64,000 nt of DNA from Nymphaea colorata (taxonomy: Eukaryota > Streptophyta > Magnoliopsida > Nymphaeales > Nymphaeaceae), in contig NC_045145.1 in NCBI RefSeq assembly GCF_008831285.2, positions 8,614,802 through 8,678,801 on the forward strand. The letters are read 5' to 3'. The stretch's first letter is position 1; every line of letters starts with the position of its first letter. The notes beneath the pieces are model-generated. The model saw only the letters and a list, made by a program, of their open reading frames with translations, was not told where the DNA came from and searched no databases. Both the position numbers and the translations under genes were made by a program. Below, piece after piece: positions 45,646 to 57,600 of the stretch.

Positions 45646-47416
45646 CTGCCATTGAAGCAAGATAATAGAGAAAGCTAAGCCTCAAATGACTCAAATGCTT
45701 CTCAAGGATTCATGAACAATAAAAACAAACTAGGAACTATTGAAGCATAAAGAATTCACCAACAATCACCAATACAAAACTGTTCTTTGTAAAATCAGAA
45801 CCTGCTTTCTTCATCTTCCTTTTGATGGCATCCAGGTAGATTGATTCATATATGTTTCTCAATGATACATCTATGTCTCTAGTGTTTGTATATGTGGAAG
45901 GGAGAGAGAGAAAGCGAGAGGGAGAGAGAGAGAGTTTTCTTTGCTAGCACCGTTTTACTGTATTGTTGCACATAGATAGATGTCATCTCTAAAAGGTGAA
46001 TGCATTAATTTGTAGGCGATTGGAGGCTAACAGATTCTTTACAAGCTATTTAAATTAGGAAACATACACAAAGAAGGGGCTTGAATGGGTGAGGCAGACC
46101 TTTTTTTTTAATATGACTAAATGAAGCCTAATTTCGATGAGTAAATTAGAAGTGCTTAGTATGGAAGGTATCATACCTAATGGGATGAATCAAAAGATAG
46201 ATCATAAACTACATACCACACATCACCTACATGGGCAATGGAAATCAAAAGCTGTCAGAAGGGGCAAAAAAGGTCCCAAAATTCAAAAATGAAAAGGGTA
46301 TGTAGTTGAAATTGTAATGGATCAGAAGTGATCTTTTCTATGCCTACCCTAAGAATAAGAAGTGTTAAATATACATTAAACACTATTTTGTTTATCAGAG
46401 GATAATATCATCTTATTGTTGTAACATCTTACCTATTGAAGCCTGCAATATTGATGGTCTTACATGCCCAACTTCATAAAGGTTGTGTCTACTCATTGTA
46501 TGGGTATATATCGTGTATATGTAACCAATATATGTACATTCAGTCCCTATATGACATCTATAATTATGGATGGAGGTGGGTCACACAGGGAATAGAAATA
46601 GACATGGGAGAGTTAGAAACAGAAAAATACATTGGGGGTTCTATCTGAAAACATAGTTTCGATTCACATATCCCATGCCTTATTAAATATGTCAGCACCA
46701 ATTTGACAAAATTTTACAAAAAATGTAAGGATATGCTTGCAATCTGCAAGGTTTTAGACCATTCAGGTTCCATGCTTTATTTGTACAATGCTCCTTTCTT
46801 TTCCTCCTGCATTGTACCGATTTTCATGTTTTTTAACATAATTTCTGTTAACAGATGGGAGTTATGGTTCATATTTATCAGTTTTCAATGTCAGCCGAAA
46901 CTAATATTTGCCACATATTACATGTTTCCTTAATGTAAAGTCAAAAGTGGTTATAGACATTGCAGGCTGGTGAAGTTTAAAGAGTTTTCCCAACCAGAGA
47001 CCAGCTAGGGAGAGTGGGATTTTATGCTGGCATAACCAAAGAAAAACTAAGATGTTTATATAAGAGTACAAGGCGTTAGCTCATGATCTAGAGCTATTCA
47101 TTAATCTAGTTCTAGACATGGCTGACTCATGTTTTTGGTAATGCTTAATTACCTTGTTTCCCTTTTTGGTAATGCTTAATTACCCTGTTTCCCTTTCTAT
47201 CTCATGTAAAAGAGTATGGCTCTATTTGTTTTGAAAAATTAGTTTTGTATTTGTAAAAGAGTATACTTTTATTTATCAGCGCAACTCAACTATAAAAATG
47301 GATTATTTGGATCTAGAGTTCACACCTCATGTTATAATATAGAACATGAGTATCAAAAGGTCGTGCTGAAACAGTATCTCCTATACATTCATCAGTGTTA
47401 TCCTTAAGGTCCAAAC
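45646..47416. other. Intergenic sequence, nothing recognised
   Basis: It holds a GA-rich tract at about 45900-45935 and a 31-bp tandem pair, TTTTTGGTAATGCTTAATTA with CC(T/C)TGTTTCCC, at 47132-47193. The CcdA transit-peptide exon, if it survives, would be in 45650-46500, but I could not identify it. Confidence 0.4.
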
Positions 47417-47770
47417 AATTATATATCAATCACCAAATACAATGCCCTTTGAGCAAATCCGGCGAGTTGCTAATCTATATTGTCTTTTGGCTGCTGCTCT
47501 GTCCCTTATCCATGTAACTCCCTTTCCTGTTGTCAGTATGATAGCTCCACTGGTTTTTTGTGGGGTGGAGTATGTTAAAGGAAGCACTGGAAGACTGGCG
47601 TAGGTTTGTGCAGGGCATAAAGGTTAACAACAGGAAGGTAAGTGTTCATATAGGGACAGGAAAGTTTGGTAACAAGAGCTGGCAAAACTTCCTAGTTGGA
47701 GATGCTGCGAAGGTGGAGAAGGATCAATATTTTCCAGCTGATTTGCTGTTACTCTCATCCAATTACCTTT
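47417..47770 (+). pseudogene. P4-type ATPase (flippase) fragment, ALA4-7-like
   Basis: Intact P4-ATPases flip phospholipids across membranes and are about 1200 residues long. This piece covers only the N-terminal part. It begins NYISITKYN, then has a small deletion with a frame change to FEQIRRVANLYCLLAA and VSMIAPLVF. A second one-base shift near 47553-47560 leads to SMLKEALEDWRRF. It goes on to KVNNRKVSVHIGTGKFGNKS and VEKDQYFPADLLLLSSNY, ending near 47770. The expected EDGICYVETMNLDGETN does not follow. The wording (SMIAPLVF, KEALEDWRRF, VEKDQFFPADLLLLSSSY) fits the ALA4-7 group best. There is no intron inside the fragment and no other part of the gene nearby. It may be a retrocopy piece or transposon-captured. 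Confidence 0.82.
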
Positions 47771-48329
47771 TGCATCTTTCTGAGAGTGAGTCTCAGGTCT
47801 GATAATATTACATTAAGGCACAACATGGAACAAGTTGCAACATGTAAATAAGACCATAGTTATGCTTAAAAAAAAAAAAGGAAAAGTACTCACACAAAAG
47901 AATAGAATACAAAACAACATGCATATTGATTTGGATGTAAAAAGAGAGAAAGGTAGATGTGGATAACCCATAGCACTCACACCAATCCGTGGAGACAATT
48001 GGAAGTTTTTGGCTGTCGTTCAGGTTTTAGGTCAGTCGCCCAATTTTTCTCTAAAGAAACCTAAACAATCATTCCTTTGGTGTTGGGTGGTGTAGGGAAG
48101 ACGTGTTTGAGGAAGAAACGAGAGAGAGAGAGAGAGAGAGAGAACCAATAATCTCCACTAACATACATGAAACCACCAATGGAAAGAAAGCTTTTTTTAG
48201 AAGCAAAGGGGAATGGGGGGCAGGGAAGCTTCTGTATCTCTATTTTTTTATTTTTTTAATATTTGCTTGATTTCTTAATACTTTTCAAATTTTATTTTTA
48301 TAATCAAAATACATTTCAAATTAGGTGCA

Positions 48330-48375
<46 letters not shown>

Positions 48376-50216
48376 ACAAGTCGAGTTTTTTTTAGTGAAT
48401 TTGGTTATAAATTGCTTTAAATTTTGAACTTTTAGATTTTCATATTTTCATTTTATGAACAAATATTTATTACTTAATTTTTACATGGTTAGTTAAGATG
48501 TTTTAACTATTAGCTTATCAATTTTCTCAATAAGTTCTTCATGCCCATAATTTGTCATATTTGATTTCTATGTTTTCAAGTCGTTTAAAGACATGTTGTA
48601 TTATTTTTACACAATTCTTTGATAAATTCTTTTTTTTTCTAAATACTTGTCTAAAACAACTAGTATACTGAACATTGATTGGTCTATTGAACAACTAGTA
48701 TATTTGACTTTCATACTAACTGTGCATATTAAACATATATCAGTTTATATTTAAAATAATAATATATTTTAATTGAGTAAACTATTATTTCATAATTATC
48801 ACTTATGAGAATTATTAAATCAGGTGACCTATATTATTTCTCATTTCAAAAAAGACATCATTCAATCATTTTTTCTCATTCTATTGAGTTAATTAAAATC
48901 ATTTGTGTTACATCTGTAAAAAGAGTGTTCAATGATATATCAGATAATTTATTAGTCCTCTTAGCTTTATTGCAATAGGTGTTTTTTCTTTTACATAAAA
49001 TTATATATTTAATCTAATGATATATCAGATAATTTATTGAATCGAATAATTTATTGTTTTCCTACTAATTTAAGGTTTTTGCTTTCAAATTTGTGAATTT
49101 ATATGTTATATATCAAATACCTATGACTTTGGGATAAATTATATGATTATACAAAATAATTTACTTGATTGATTAAATAAGCAATTGAAAATTTCATAAA
49201 TAAAACCTTTTTATGAGTTCAACAGTTTTTTCATATTAAATATATTTATTTGAGATTTTGCACAATGAAGATGCTTTCAACTTAAAATTAATATCACAAT
49301 ATGTTTAAGATTTTCTATTTATTATGAAATATATTTTCTTTTAAGTTTGTTTAAAAAAAAGTATAACTTTTTTATTAGTTTTCATAAGAAACATGGATTA
49401 AAAGATCAAATTTACAAGGTCAAATTGCACAAACATAATTATACTAATTGAAGTACATTGTTTGATACTTTTGTTCAAGAAGTAACTTGTTTGGTTTCTA
49501 TCAAATTCTGATTTTATGAGTCTCAAAAATTTGAAATTAGCCTGCTCCTAGATAACTACAAAAAACACCATATGCCTTTGCTAGAGTCACCATAAACCAT
49601 GGCTATGCGATAATTGTTGCTAATGTTTCGTTGCAAGGTGTTTTAAGGGCAGTTTTTTAAACAAATTTGTCATTAGGAAATATTTGGCAGCCGACTATTT
49701 TCAATTCCTCGAGTTCTCTCATATGTGATGTACATGCCCATAATTTTTTTTTAAACTCGTCATTTTTTAAATATATAATATAGCTATTCTTGGAACCAAT
49801 TTGACATAACAATCCAATTAAAGATTTATAGCTCTAAAAGTGTTTTTCATATTTTTAGAAATGCCAATTTTGTTGAATTTATTGAAGTTTTATTTATTAT
49901 TTCCAAATAAATGAATAAATTATTTAAGATATCCTGCTTAGTTGATGCCTTAACTATAATAGTTTGCTTGATTACATAAAAAGTTTAATTAAACATAGTA
50001 TTAATTAATTAGATAGTTAGTTTTATATGATATAGTTTTAAATGGTGTATATGGTAACTATAGGGCTATTATTATATGCAACTCTATGGAAGTTATTAGC
50101 TCTTAGTCAGATTATACCTTTATATAAAATTTATATTCTTCATGTTAAGTTAGTGCATTTGGCTAAACCTTTTGCCCAAACATCTTACCATTGTCATAGG
50201 TTGCAACTTCAAAAGA
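47771..50216. other. Very AT-rich gene desert with GA and TA microsatellites
   Basis: GA run at about 48118-48143 and TA run at 48333-48373. From 48200 to 50200 the sequence is extremely AT-rich with no frame above 60 residues until 50042. The phrase TGATATATCAGATAATTTATT appears twice (48933 and 49018). Nothing else is identified. Confidence 0.55.
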
Positions 50217-50450
50217 ATTCAGATATCATCTTTTGCGGTTAAGATTCGGATATCAAGTTACAATTCAAATTTGGATATCAACTCACTGTTCAGATTCAGA
50301 TATACTTGCTAAGAAAGTTAGTATTCAATCGCATATTAAAACTGAATCTGAATCCGTACCCAATCGGATGTTATTTCTTAAATTTGAATTCGATCTGATT
50401 TTCTTAATCGGACGTTAAATTGCTTAACATATCTGATTTTTTAAAAGCAA
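50217..50450. repeat. Fragment of the GAATTC/ATCTGAAT-rich dispersed repeat
   Basis: Words such as AATTCAGATATCATC, GATTCGGATATCAA, ATCTGAATCCG and GAATTCGATCTGATTTTC repeat through this stretch, as inside the copies at 21446, 40711 and 55366. No terminal inverted repeat is left. Confidence 0.4.
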
Positions 50451-50625
50451 AGCGGATGGAGAATACTAGGGGACTCAGGTCAACACAAGCTTGAAAGTTT
50501 TTGCTTTTTCGTTTTCCAAATTCATGCTCAAGTACTTAATAGATACATGCTTTCGCTGAAAAGAAGAGCAGCTTACTTGTACATTATCCAAGTAAAATCT
50601 CTTCAACTAGCACTTGATTGCTGCC

Positions 50626-50633
50626 TATAAATA
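50626..50633 (+). promoter_or_regulatory. Candidate TATA box
   Basis: A perfect TATAAATA in GCC-TATAAATA-GATG context, 104 bp upstream of the ATG of the small cysteine-rich frame. Spacing to a start codon is typical of plant genes with short leaders. Confidence 0.45.
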
Positions 50634-50736
50634 GATGAACAAGAAGCAGCATTATCATCGCTGCCTTAGTCCTCCATTCCTTGGTTAATGATTCCCCATC
50701 GATCCTAATCTTCACTCCTCAGCCTTGAGAATTGCC

Positions 50737-50973
50737 ATGGCCAGGCCTCTTGCTTTAGTAGCCGCTCTGGTGGGCAGGGGTTATGGCCGTCGAGTTCGCA
50801 AGTATTGTGGGTGCAACGTATAACAGCTGAGGGTGTACAAGGTGCCGTGTGGCCATTCTGAGAAGTATGAGGCATGTGGTTGTCACAACCTGGAGTACAA
50901 TGTTGGATACAAATATGGTTATAACGAGAGGCATGACGCAGACTCGAGGATGGTTGTATACATGTTTCACTAG
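50737..50973 (+). pseudogene. Small cysteine-rich reading frame with one in-frame stop
   Basis: The ATG at 50737 has strong context (GCCATGGCC) and follows a TATA box. The frame starts MARPLALVAALVG, mildly hydrophobic, and reaches RKYCGCNV before TAA at residue 29. The same frame then runs on for 49 codons (VPCGHSEKYEACGCHNLEYN, GYKYGYN...) to TAG at 50971. Five or more Cys in a CxC...C...CxC pattern lie on both sides of the stop, so the two halves look like one ancestral peptide of about 78 residues. Explanations are a single nonsense mutation, stop readthrough, or chance. I do not recognise the family. Confidence 0.4.
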
Positions 50974-51798
50974 TTCTGTTTTATTGTATGTGGCTTTTGA
51001 AGTCACTAACATGTACACAGAGAAAAAGCGACAGTGTATTTTTATTGGTTGAATGTTTAAGTATTTCTTTTTTCTTTTTTTTTTACGTTGATTTTAAGTT
51101 TCTCATATGTGTAGATAGAGAAAAAAATAGCATTTCTATAATTAGCTGATACGTTTTATCATGTATTTTATTTCATTGTATGTAGATTTTAGATAGTGTA
51201 TATATAGAGAGAGAGAGAGATGGAAAAGATGTGTTAAACATGTTTATTTAATGATTTAAAAAAATGTTGAATAAGACGAGTTGAACATGTTATCAAAGTA
51301 AACAAATGTCAAAACAAAATTACAATTTGTTCACAAGGACAAGAACTCTTTGTTCTTAGAACACATGTATCAAGGACGTGCTCCAGGATCACTTGTCTAT
51401 GCAACCAAACGGTATCTAATAACATGTTTCTCTCATTTTCGTCCAACGTTTGGTAGCATCACCCGTTTATGTATTTTTATTAAGCTAGTAAGAAAGCTTA
51501 ACTCACTTGCCCTTCTACGTGCACGAAAGAATATTAAGCTCATCGTACAACAAGTTGTCAAGGATGATTTAACCGCAAATACAGCAGCAAAAGATGTTTG
51601 CTTTAGGTCATTTGGAAGCAAGGACGACATTCGCAGTTTTAAAACATGTAGAGAGATTGAACCTTCGCCTGCATCGTCAACAAAAAGGCTTGGAACTTTA
51701 GCGGCTTCTGATTTTTTATTTCAGACAAAATGGTAAAGATTAGGTGCAGGAAATGCGGAAACACCAAAAGTGGAAATTGATGTTACTAAACAATTTAT
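50974..51798. other. Intergenic sequence with an unassigned frame
   Basis: A plus-strand frame at 51350-51736 (128 residues) and an overlapping minus frame at 51433-51630 (65 residues) match nothing I know. The plus frame is longer than expected for AT-rich noise, but shows no motif. A short GA run is at about 51205-51220. Confidence 0.35.
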
Positions 51799-51872
51799 TG
51801 CTTTCATTGAGATTCGAACTCAAGACCTCCCGCTTACTAAACGGGTGCTCTAACCAACTGAGCTATGAAAGC
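51799..51872 (-). tRNA. tRNA-Thr (AGT anticodon)
   Basis: The 74-nt minus-strand sequence folds into a full cloverleaf. The acceptor stem is GCTTTCA/TGAAAGC with discriminator A. The D arm contains GCTCAGTTGGTTAGAGC. The anticodon arm is CCCGT-TTAGTAA-GCGGG with anticodon AGT, and the T arm is TTGAG-TTCGAAT-CTCAA. The A box and B box (GTTCGAATC) are intact and there is no intron. It is a normal nuclear type with no encoded CCA. The first T4 run downstream is about 30 nt away (within 51760-51770), somewhat far for a Pol III terminator. Confidence 0.97.
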
Positions 51873-53279
51873 GAGCTGAAGGTTAGTTCGAGTACCCATC
51901 CTATATTTAGTCCTCTATATTTAGTCAGGTGTATGAAATATGGTGAACCTTAAATATAAAAAAAATGGGCCGAATCTCTTTTAGGCAAAGCTGAAGCCGC
52001 CAAGACCGTTATTTGAACGAGTTTATCATGACGAGCGGATCCGGTACGCCAAAAATATCCAAATCACGAAATCCCAAAATCTAAATAACAGCTGGCACGA
52101 ACGGCGCAACCAGGACTGTTGCACCAATCGATACCGTGCTTGCTGTAAAAAATGTATCTGATCAGCCGCTAAAGTAATTCGACACCGGAGGACCTTGATC
52201 CGTGTAAGAATGCGCGCTCAAGGAAAGAAAAATCATTTGAACCAGCCCTATACGACTCGTTCACATGCACAAGAACCAACGGTTGCCTTGTAAAATAGTA
52301 ATTTCTTGCAAATTTTCACTCTGAAAATTGTGCATATTATTACTCTGACTAGCGCACTCATATAGATTGATTTATTCCTCCGATCGCCTGAATGTCAATT
52401 CCCATCGTCTCCTTTCTTCTTCTTCTTCTGGTCTGGAAGCCGATGAAGGTATGAGGCACCTAAATCCTGTCCACACGAAAACCTAATCCCTTCTTCTTCT
52501 TCTTCTTCTTCTTTCTCTCTCTCTCGCTCCAGTAGCACGGTGGAGGAGTCCGGGCATGCAACGAACTAGAGAAAAAGTGTCAAGTTGGGCACTGGGGAAC
52601 GGGGCAACATTTTGGGTGGAGAGCTGTCTGGCAGAATCTAGCTGTAAAGGGGCCGACGATCGGAAAAGTTAAAATATGATTGAAGGAGCCCGTGGATTCG
52701 ATATTGGTGGCTGCTGCTGATGGCTGTGGTCAAGCTGAGGATTTCCGCAGAAAGCTGCAGAAGTTGACAGCGATATGGCGTCTTTCCTTCTTTAACTGTT
52801 TACACTAGGAGATTTAGACTAGATACTTTTTTTCACAGCGCAGCTGAAAGAGGGGAAGGCCAATAGTGTTTTACTTGGAATTGTGGAATTGTGTTCCTGT
52901 TTATGGTGAAGACGTTTATTTGTTAATTGGTTGCTCAAAGGATTGTAGCTTTAATTTTCTTTAAAACAAATGATAGTAGGCCAACTGTTACTGTTGTAAG
53001 AACCTGGCTATTCAATTATTAGTTTCTCAAACTTTATCATCATTTAACTAGTGGTTTCTTATGGTGCATTTGAATAAGATTATAATAATTGGCTTCAATT
53101 AAGCAAATTATGTAAATTAGTTGATTGGCATGCGCCTTATTTGTAACTGGAACTTTTAGACTTCGGCCCCAAAGATTGTTTTCTCTCTCTTTTGTTGAAT
53201 GCAGGGAACGTCTGACGTGCACCAGTAGGTGTGCATCTGTTGTGGAGCTGTTCTGCAATTTCACTCCTCTTCGTGCCTT
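51873..53279. other. Mixed-composition region, possible leader exon near 52392
   Basis: From about 51960 to 52760 base composition is higher in G+C. At 52392 an ATG opens MSIPIVSFLLLLLVWKPMK and runs into GTATGAG, a plausible donor after a signal-peptide-like stretch. CTT and CT repeats follow at 52494-52530. No convincing downstream exon was found. The plus frame ending at 53307, with a TGCAG acceptor-like site near 53205, is weak. A gene is possible but not supported. Confidence 0.3.
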
Positions 53280-54990
53280 TGATCGTCTCAGTTCATGGTT
53301 CACTTAAGCCATGTTCTTCTTTTGCCTACGAATCCTTAGTTTGTCAATGTGCTTGATTATTATCAGTATATCCTTGTAAAGCATATACTGAATAAACGAT
53401 CTAGTTTAACTTCTTTTCATTTTTATGTTGAGATGGAACAACCACAGTTATATTGTGTTTATTTTAGGTGAAATGGATATGTCATGTCCTGCAATCAAGA
53501 AGGTTGCTGTTATTCTCCTCTATCCGTTATTGATCTTCTCACTTTGTGGTTTACTTTAAGCCATATTCTTCTTTTGCCTACTAATCGTTTGTTGGACCTT
53601 CGGATCTGAATCCATCTATGATGGGCAGGATACAAATCTATGTGACTTGTGCGGTGACGCACCGTTGCATGCAGCAATGGAAATCGTCTTTCTTCCTTTC
53701 ATTGGAATGCAAACCTAATCAGCATGCGAGGGACAACTGAAGAGGAAAGACCGAGTATGGCAACCAAAACAAGAATAAAGATGGTCCTCGCTAGAAGTTT
53801 TTGTCAGGGAAATCGCTTGGTTTTATCTCAATACCTGCGGTAAGGGTTGTGGTTGCAAGGTGCTCTCCCGATTGTGAGAGCCAGTCAATATTGTTTTCTA
53901 ATGCAAATACAAGGTATTTAAGTACTAAACCCAACAGGTTAATGAATAGCTTGTGTACATTGGTACCCGTTAGTTCTGCCAATGTGCTTGTATTGAAAAA
54001 ATATACAAGAATCATAATAAACAAGAAAAATGCAAGCTTATTTTCATTAAACATGCATCGTTTTTCATCATGGAAGACTGACCCTTGATTACACAAAGCA
54101 AAAAGAAAATATTGATTACACAATGCAAAAGAAAATATTAAATAGGTGTTTCTATAGCATTCACTTGATGATAAGCATGGGACACTAAATATGATTTGTT
54201 GATTTTTTTTTTCCTCTATCATTTAATTTTGATTTATGATTTGTTGATTTTTTTTTCCTCTATCATTTAATTTTGATTTATCTTGTTGAGATTCTTTCCT
54301 TGAATCTTTTTAGAAACAGTTGTCTTTCAATTTTATCGTTAACATCCTTCTTCAAACTGGACGATGGATCTAAAAGTCTAACTTTGCTCTTGAACTTTGT
54401 GATCATTCCATCTCTTTGGTGGTTATTCGACAAGCCCAAATTTGCATCATAAAGTTTTTCTTCAACGAGATCAAGTTCTCGCTTTGTCAAAGAAAACAAT
54501 TATCTCTTTGGTCGTTTGCATGCCATCTTTGGACTTTGATCTTCTTCGGCAAGCATCCTGCTATGTTACTATATTGAAAAAATATAAAGAAACATAATAA
54601 ACAAGAAAATGCAATGAAAAGCTTATTTTCATTAAACAAACATGATTTTTCACCATGAAAGGCCATCATGAGCCTTGATTACACAATGCAAAAGAAAGAA
54701 CTTAATAGGTGACGTTCCCATAATCTTGGCATCCACCTGACGATATGGAAAGATTTTCTTTTCCTCTATTATTTAATTTTGATTTAGATTGCTGAGATTC
54801 TTTCCTTGAATCTCTTTAGAAAGGTTTCCTTTCAAAGTATCGTTAACAGCCTGTTTATTATCAGTACATCCCTACCAAGAATATACAGAATTTGTGAACG
54901 ACCTTAACATCTCTTCATTTTTATGTAAGATGGAACAAGCACATAGTTGTTTTGTGCTTATTAAAGGTGAAATCAATATGTTATATGCAT
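53280..54990. repeat. Complex of diverged direct repeats
   Basis: Three sets of related blocks occur. 53991-54340 matches 54572-54840 (TATTGAAAAAATATA, AATAAACAAGAAAA, GCTTATTTTCATTAAACA, TTGAGATTCTTTCCTTGAAT), offset about 581 bp. 53350-53480 matches 54855-54985 (TTATTATCAGTA, AGATGGAACAA, AGGTGAAAT). 53290-53330 matches 53545-53590 (TAAGCCAT(G/A)TTCTTCTTTTG). A short tandem pair, TTTTTCCTCTATCATTTAAT, sits at 54210-54275. The minus frame at 54278-54499 (73 residues, charged) is not recognised. Confidence 0.65.
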
Positions 54991-55365
54991 GTTTTTTTCA
55001 CCGCTTTTTTCCAACGGTTGTAATCCAATGGCCATATGTTTTCTCCTTCTCCTTATGTTCGCTCACCAATTACCACACAAGAAATTTTCTATTCATTCAT
55101 TCTCAAGTTTATCAAACAAGCTTTGAATTTGTAACCATGTGAAATTTCTCTTCTTCCACCCTCTTCCAAGGTAACTTTCTCCAGAAAAGTTTTTGTCTGC
55201 AAAATAGTAAGTGCCTGCAATCAAACGCTACCTTAATGTTGTGAACAGACCAAGTCCACTACTGTGGATGGTTCAGATTCATATCATTAGGTGTGCTTTT
55301 TAAACATTTGTGTGTGTATGGGCCAATAGATTGCAAAATGGTCTGACAGAATACTTAGTTGTGGT

Positions 55366-55730
55366 GATGTCAATGGATTGGGTTCCAATCATACATACTT
55401 TTTACCATATTTGTTTTTTTGATGTTCACATGTTCTCATTTGAACTGGGATTCAAATATAAATGAAGAAAAAATATACCATATCCGAATTTGAATTCAAA
55501 GTCAGTCTTCAATGCAATCCAAATCCAATTGTTAAGACTTACCTTTGAACTTGAATCCAACTTTTAAACCAACAAGCTACAACTTTAAAAACATATGGAC
55601 ATTGGATGTAAGATATTTATTTAAAAATAAATTCAAATCCAAATCCAATTGGATATCACTACATAAATTCCAATCCTATCTGATTTCTTAATGATATCTT
55701 AATTTTTTTTTTCATATTTGATGTCCTTGA
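55366..55730. repeat. Copy of the GATGTCAA-family repeat
   Basis: It begins GATGTCAATGGATTGGG and carries GATTCAAATATAAATGAAGA and ATATACCATATCCGAATTTG words. These match the copy at 21446-21740 (GATTCAAATATAAATAAAGA) and the copy at 40711. The inverted end is not preserved. Confidence 0.5.
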
Positions 55731-56234
55731 ACTGTTTTGCTCAAATATTGGATTTAAATCAGAATTATTTGCATCCATATTCGGTCGGGCCAGCTCACCA
55801 TGGCCATCACTTGACCAGCCAAGGACTTTATAGCCTCACCGTGGATATGGAGCTGAAGATTCAACCCTTAATTGTGTCAGGGTCTGCACACTGGTTATGC
55901 CGACCAAGGATTTGCTTACCTTTGTTTAGTAAACAAAACAGCTTGTTGATAGGCTCGTTTGTTGCTTTGTTAACAATGCAAATTAACCTGAAGCAGAGCT
56001 GTTCATGCGTTTAGAGCAAGCCCATATGTATTTAGCTCAAGGTGGTGAAAGAATTCAACAATCTCACACAAGCACAGAAAACACAGGATCAACAGGTTCG
56101 GCAATGAGTGCCTACGTCCTCGGTGGAGCTCAAGGCTCACACGATGATTTTACTTATGTTTTCTCAAGTCACACCATTTGCTGTTTGGCCACTATTTAAC
56201 TAGGTATTACACTCCGTATATACACACACACACG

Positions 56235-56236
<2 letters not shown>
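55731..56236. other. Intergenic, no gene supported
   Basis: Plus frames at 55718-56014 and 56005-56199 are unlike any family I know. Nothing else seen. A short CA run lies at about 56220-56234. Confidence 0.45.

Positions 56237-56281
<45 letters not shown>
56237..56281. repeat. (TC)n microsatellite
   Basis: A perfect TC run of about 45 bp preceded by a short CA run. No coding context. Confidence 0.95.
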
Positions 56282-56282
<1 letters not shown>

Positions 56283-56639
56283 GACATTGCAACTTTTTTC
56301 TTTTTTCTCTTTTTTTTTTTTGGTTTTTGACCTTGAAAGGCGTCTTGTCACGAGTTTTTTATGTTTTTTGTTTTCACACCAACAATTTTTAATATTGTTG
56401 ACGTTTAAAAATGAAACTTTAAAACTCAAACCGATAGATTTCACTCTGTTTTTATGAATACACATATGCATGACCTTTTAACATTGGACTGACTAACAGT
56501 AATATGTTTTTTCAAAACTTTTACAATTAAATATTTAAAAATAAACATTTATATGTTAAAACATTTTATATAGTGACCATATTTTATTCTTTATATGTAA
56601 AAAAAGTAAACAAAAAATAAATAAAATAAAAATTAAGTT

Positions 56640-56825
56640 ACATAGAAAATAGTTTTTTTAATAACTCATTTTCTTTCCTTCTTTCTATCCAAACAAGCTT
56701 TTACATTAATCTCTTTTCTTTTCTTTTTTTTCCTCTTTTATCTCTCTTCTTTCCTTTTCTTTCCTTTTTCCTTTCCTTTCCATAAGGTCCTTTCTCTCCC
56801 TTTCCTTCCATCCAAACGGGGCATA
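56640..56825. mobile_element. Inverted, partial copy of the polypurine MITE
   Basis: Read on the minus strand it starts ATGCCCCGTTTGGATGGAAGG and passes through GGAAAGG tracts to AAAGCTTGTTTGGATAGAAA. This parallels the complete copy at 38462-38823, which has AAAAGCTTGTTTGGATACAA at the same place. The far end is lost. Confidence 0.6.
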
Positions 56826-57109
56826 AGAGGTGCTTTCATGGAGAAACATGCCAAATTCACCATAAAAGCATGATGAAGAACCTAATAATGACTCCTCAAA
56901 GGCAACTTACATGATTTGTACTATGCCATAACTAAATTTGAACATGAAATACCTAAACTAAATGACCTAAATGCATGATAATGTGCACATAGAGAAATCA
57001 ACATAATACTTATACAAAATTAAATAATAACTGAAAATGAAACTGGCGTTCAGCATGCATAAAATCCTAAACTGGTCAATAGATATTGGCCTACTGCTAG
57101 CTAGGGTTT

Positions 57110-57600
57110 TTCAACAAGTCAAGCCAACTCGAGCATGGCTCGAATTCAGCTGGCTAGGCTCGACTAGAGCTTGTCTTGTTAATAAATGAACCGACTTTGA
57201 GTTGAGGAATAAACTTGATGAAACAAGCAAGTCGAGCTCAAGCCAGACAAGCTCGCGTCGGTATAACTTGTTTAAGCTTGTGGCAAATAGTATGTGTAAA
57301 AGATGCTTCACCTTATTGTCAACAAAAAGAAATGGTTTCAGTGGGTGTTCTTGTACCTAACAAAAGGTGGATTCAAAATTTGAATCTCCTTGCTGCCTAT
57401 CAATTTAAAAAATATTTTTTTAATAAATGGTTATTTTAATCTCCAACCAAATCTTGATCATCAAGCTGCGTTCGAGCTTTCTAAGCTTGAGCCGAGCAAA
57501 GCTCAAGCTAGTCAACTTGAGTTTGAGTCAAGCTTGATCGATGGATATAGAGTTTTGAGAAGAACTCACGTATTTCATGCATTACCAATGTGGGCTGGCT
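57110..57600. repeat. AGCTCGAG/CAAGCTTGAG-rich dispersed repeat
   Basis: Both halves (57110-57290 and 57460-57545) are dense in words such as GCTCGA, AGCTTGAG and CAAGTCGAGCTCAAGCC. These words are typical of short non-autonomous elements in plants. The middle (57300-57440) lacks them. Frames across the region are not gene-like. Confidence 0.4.
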
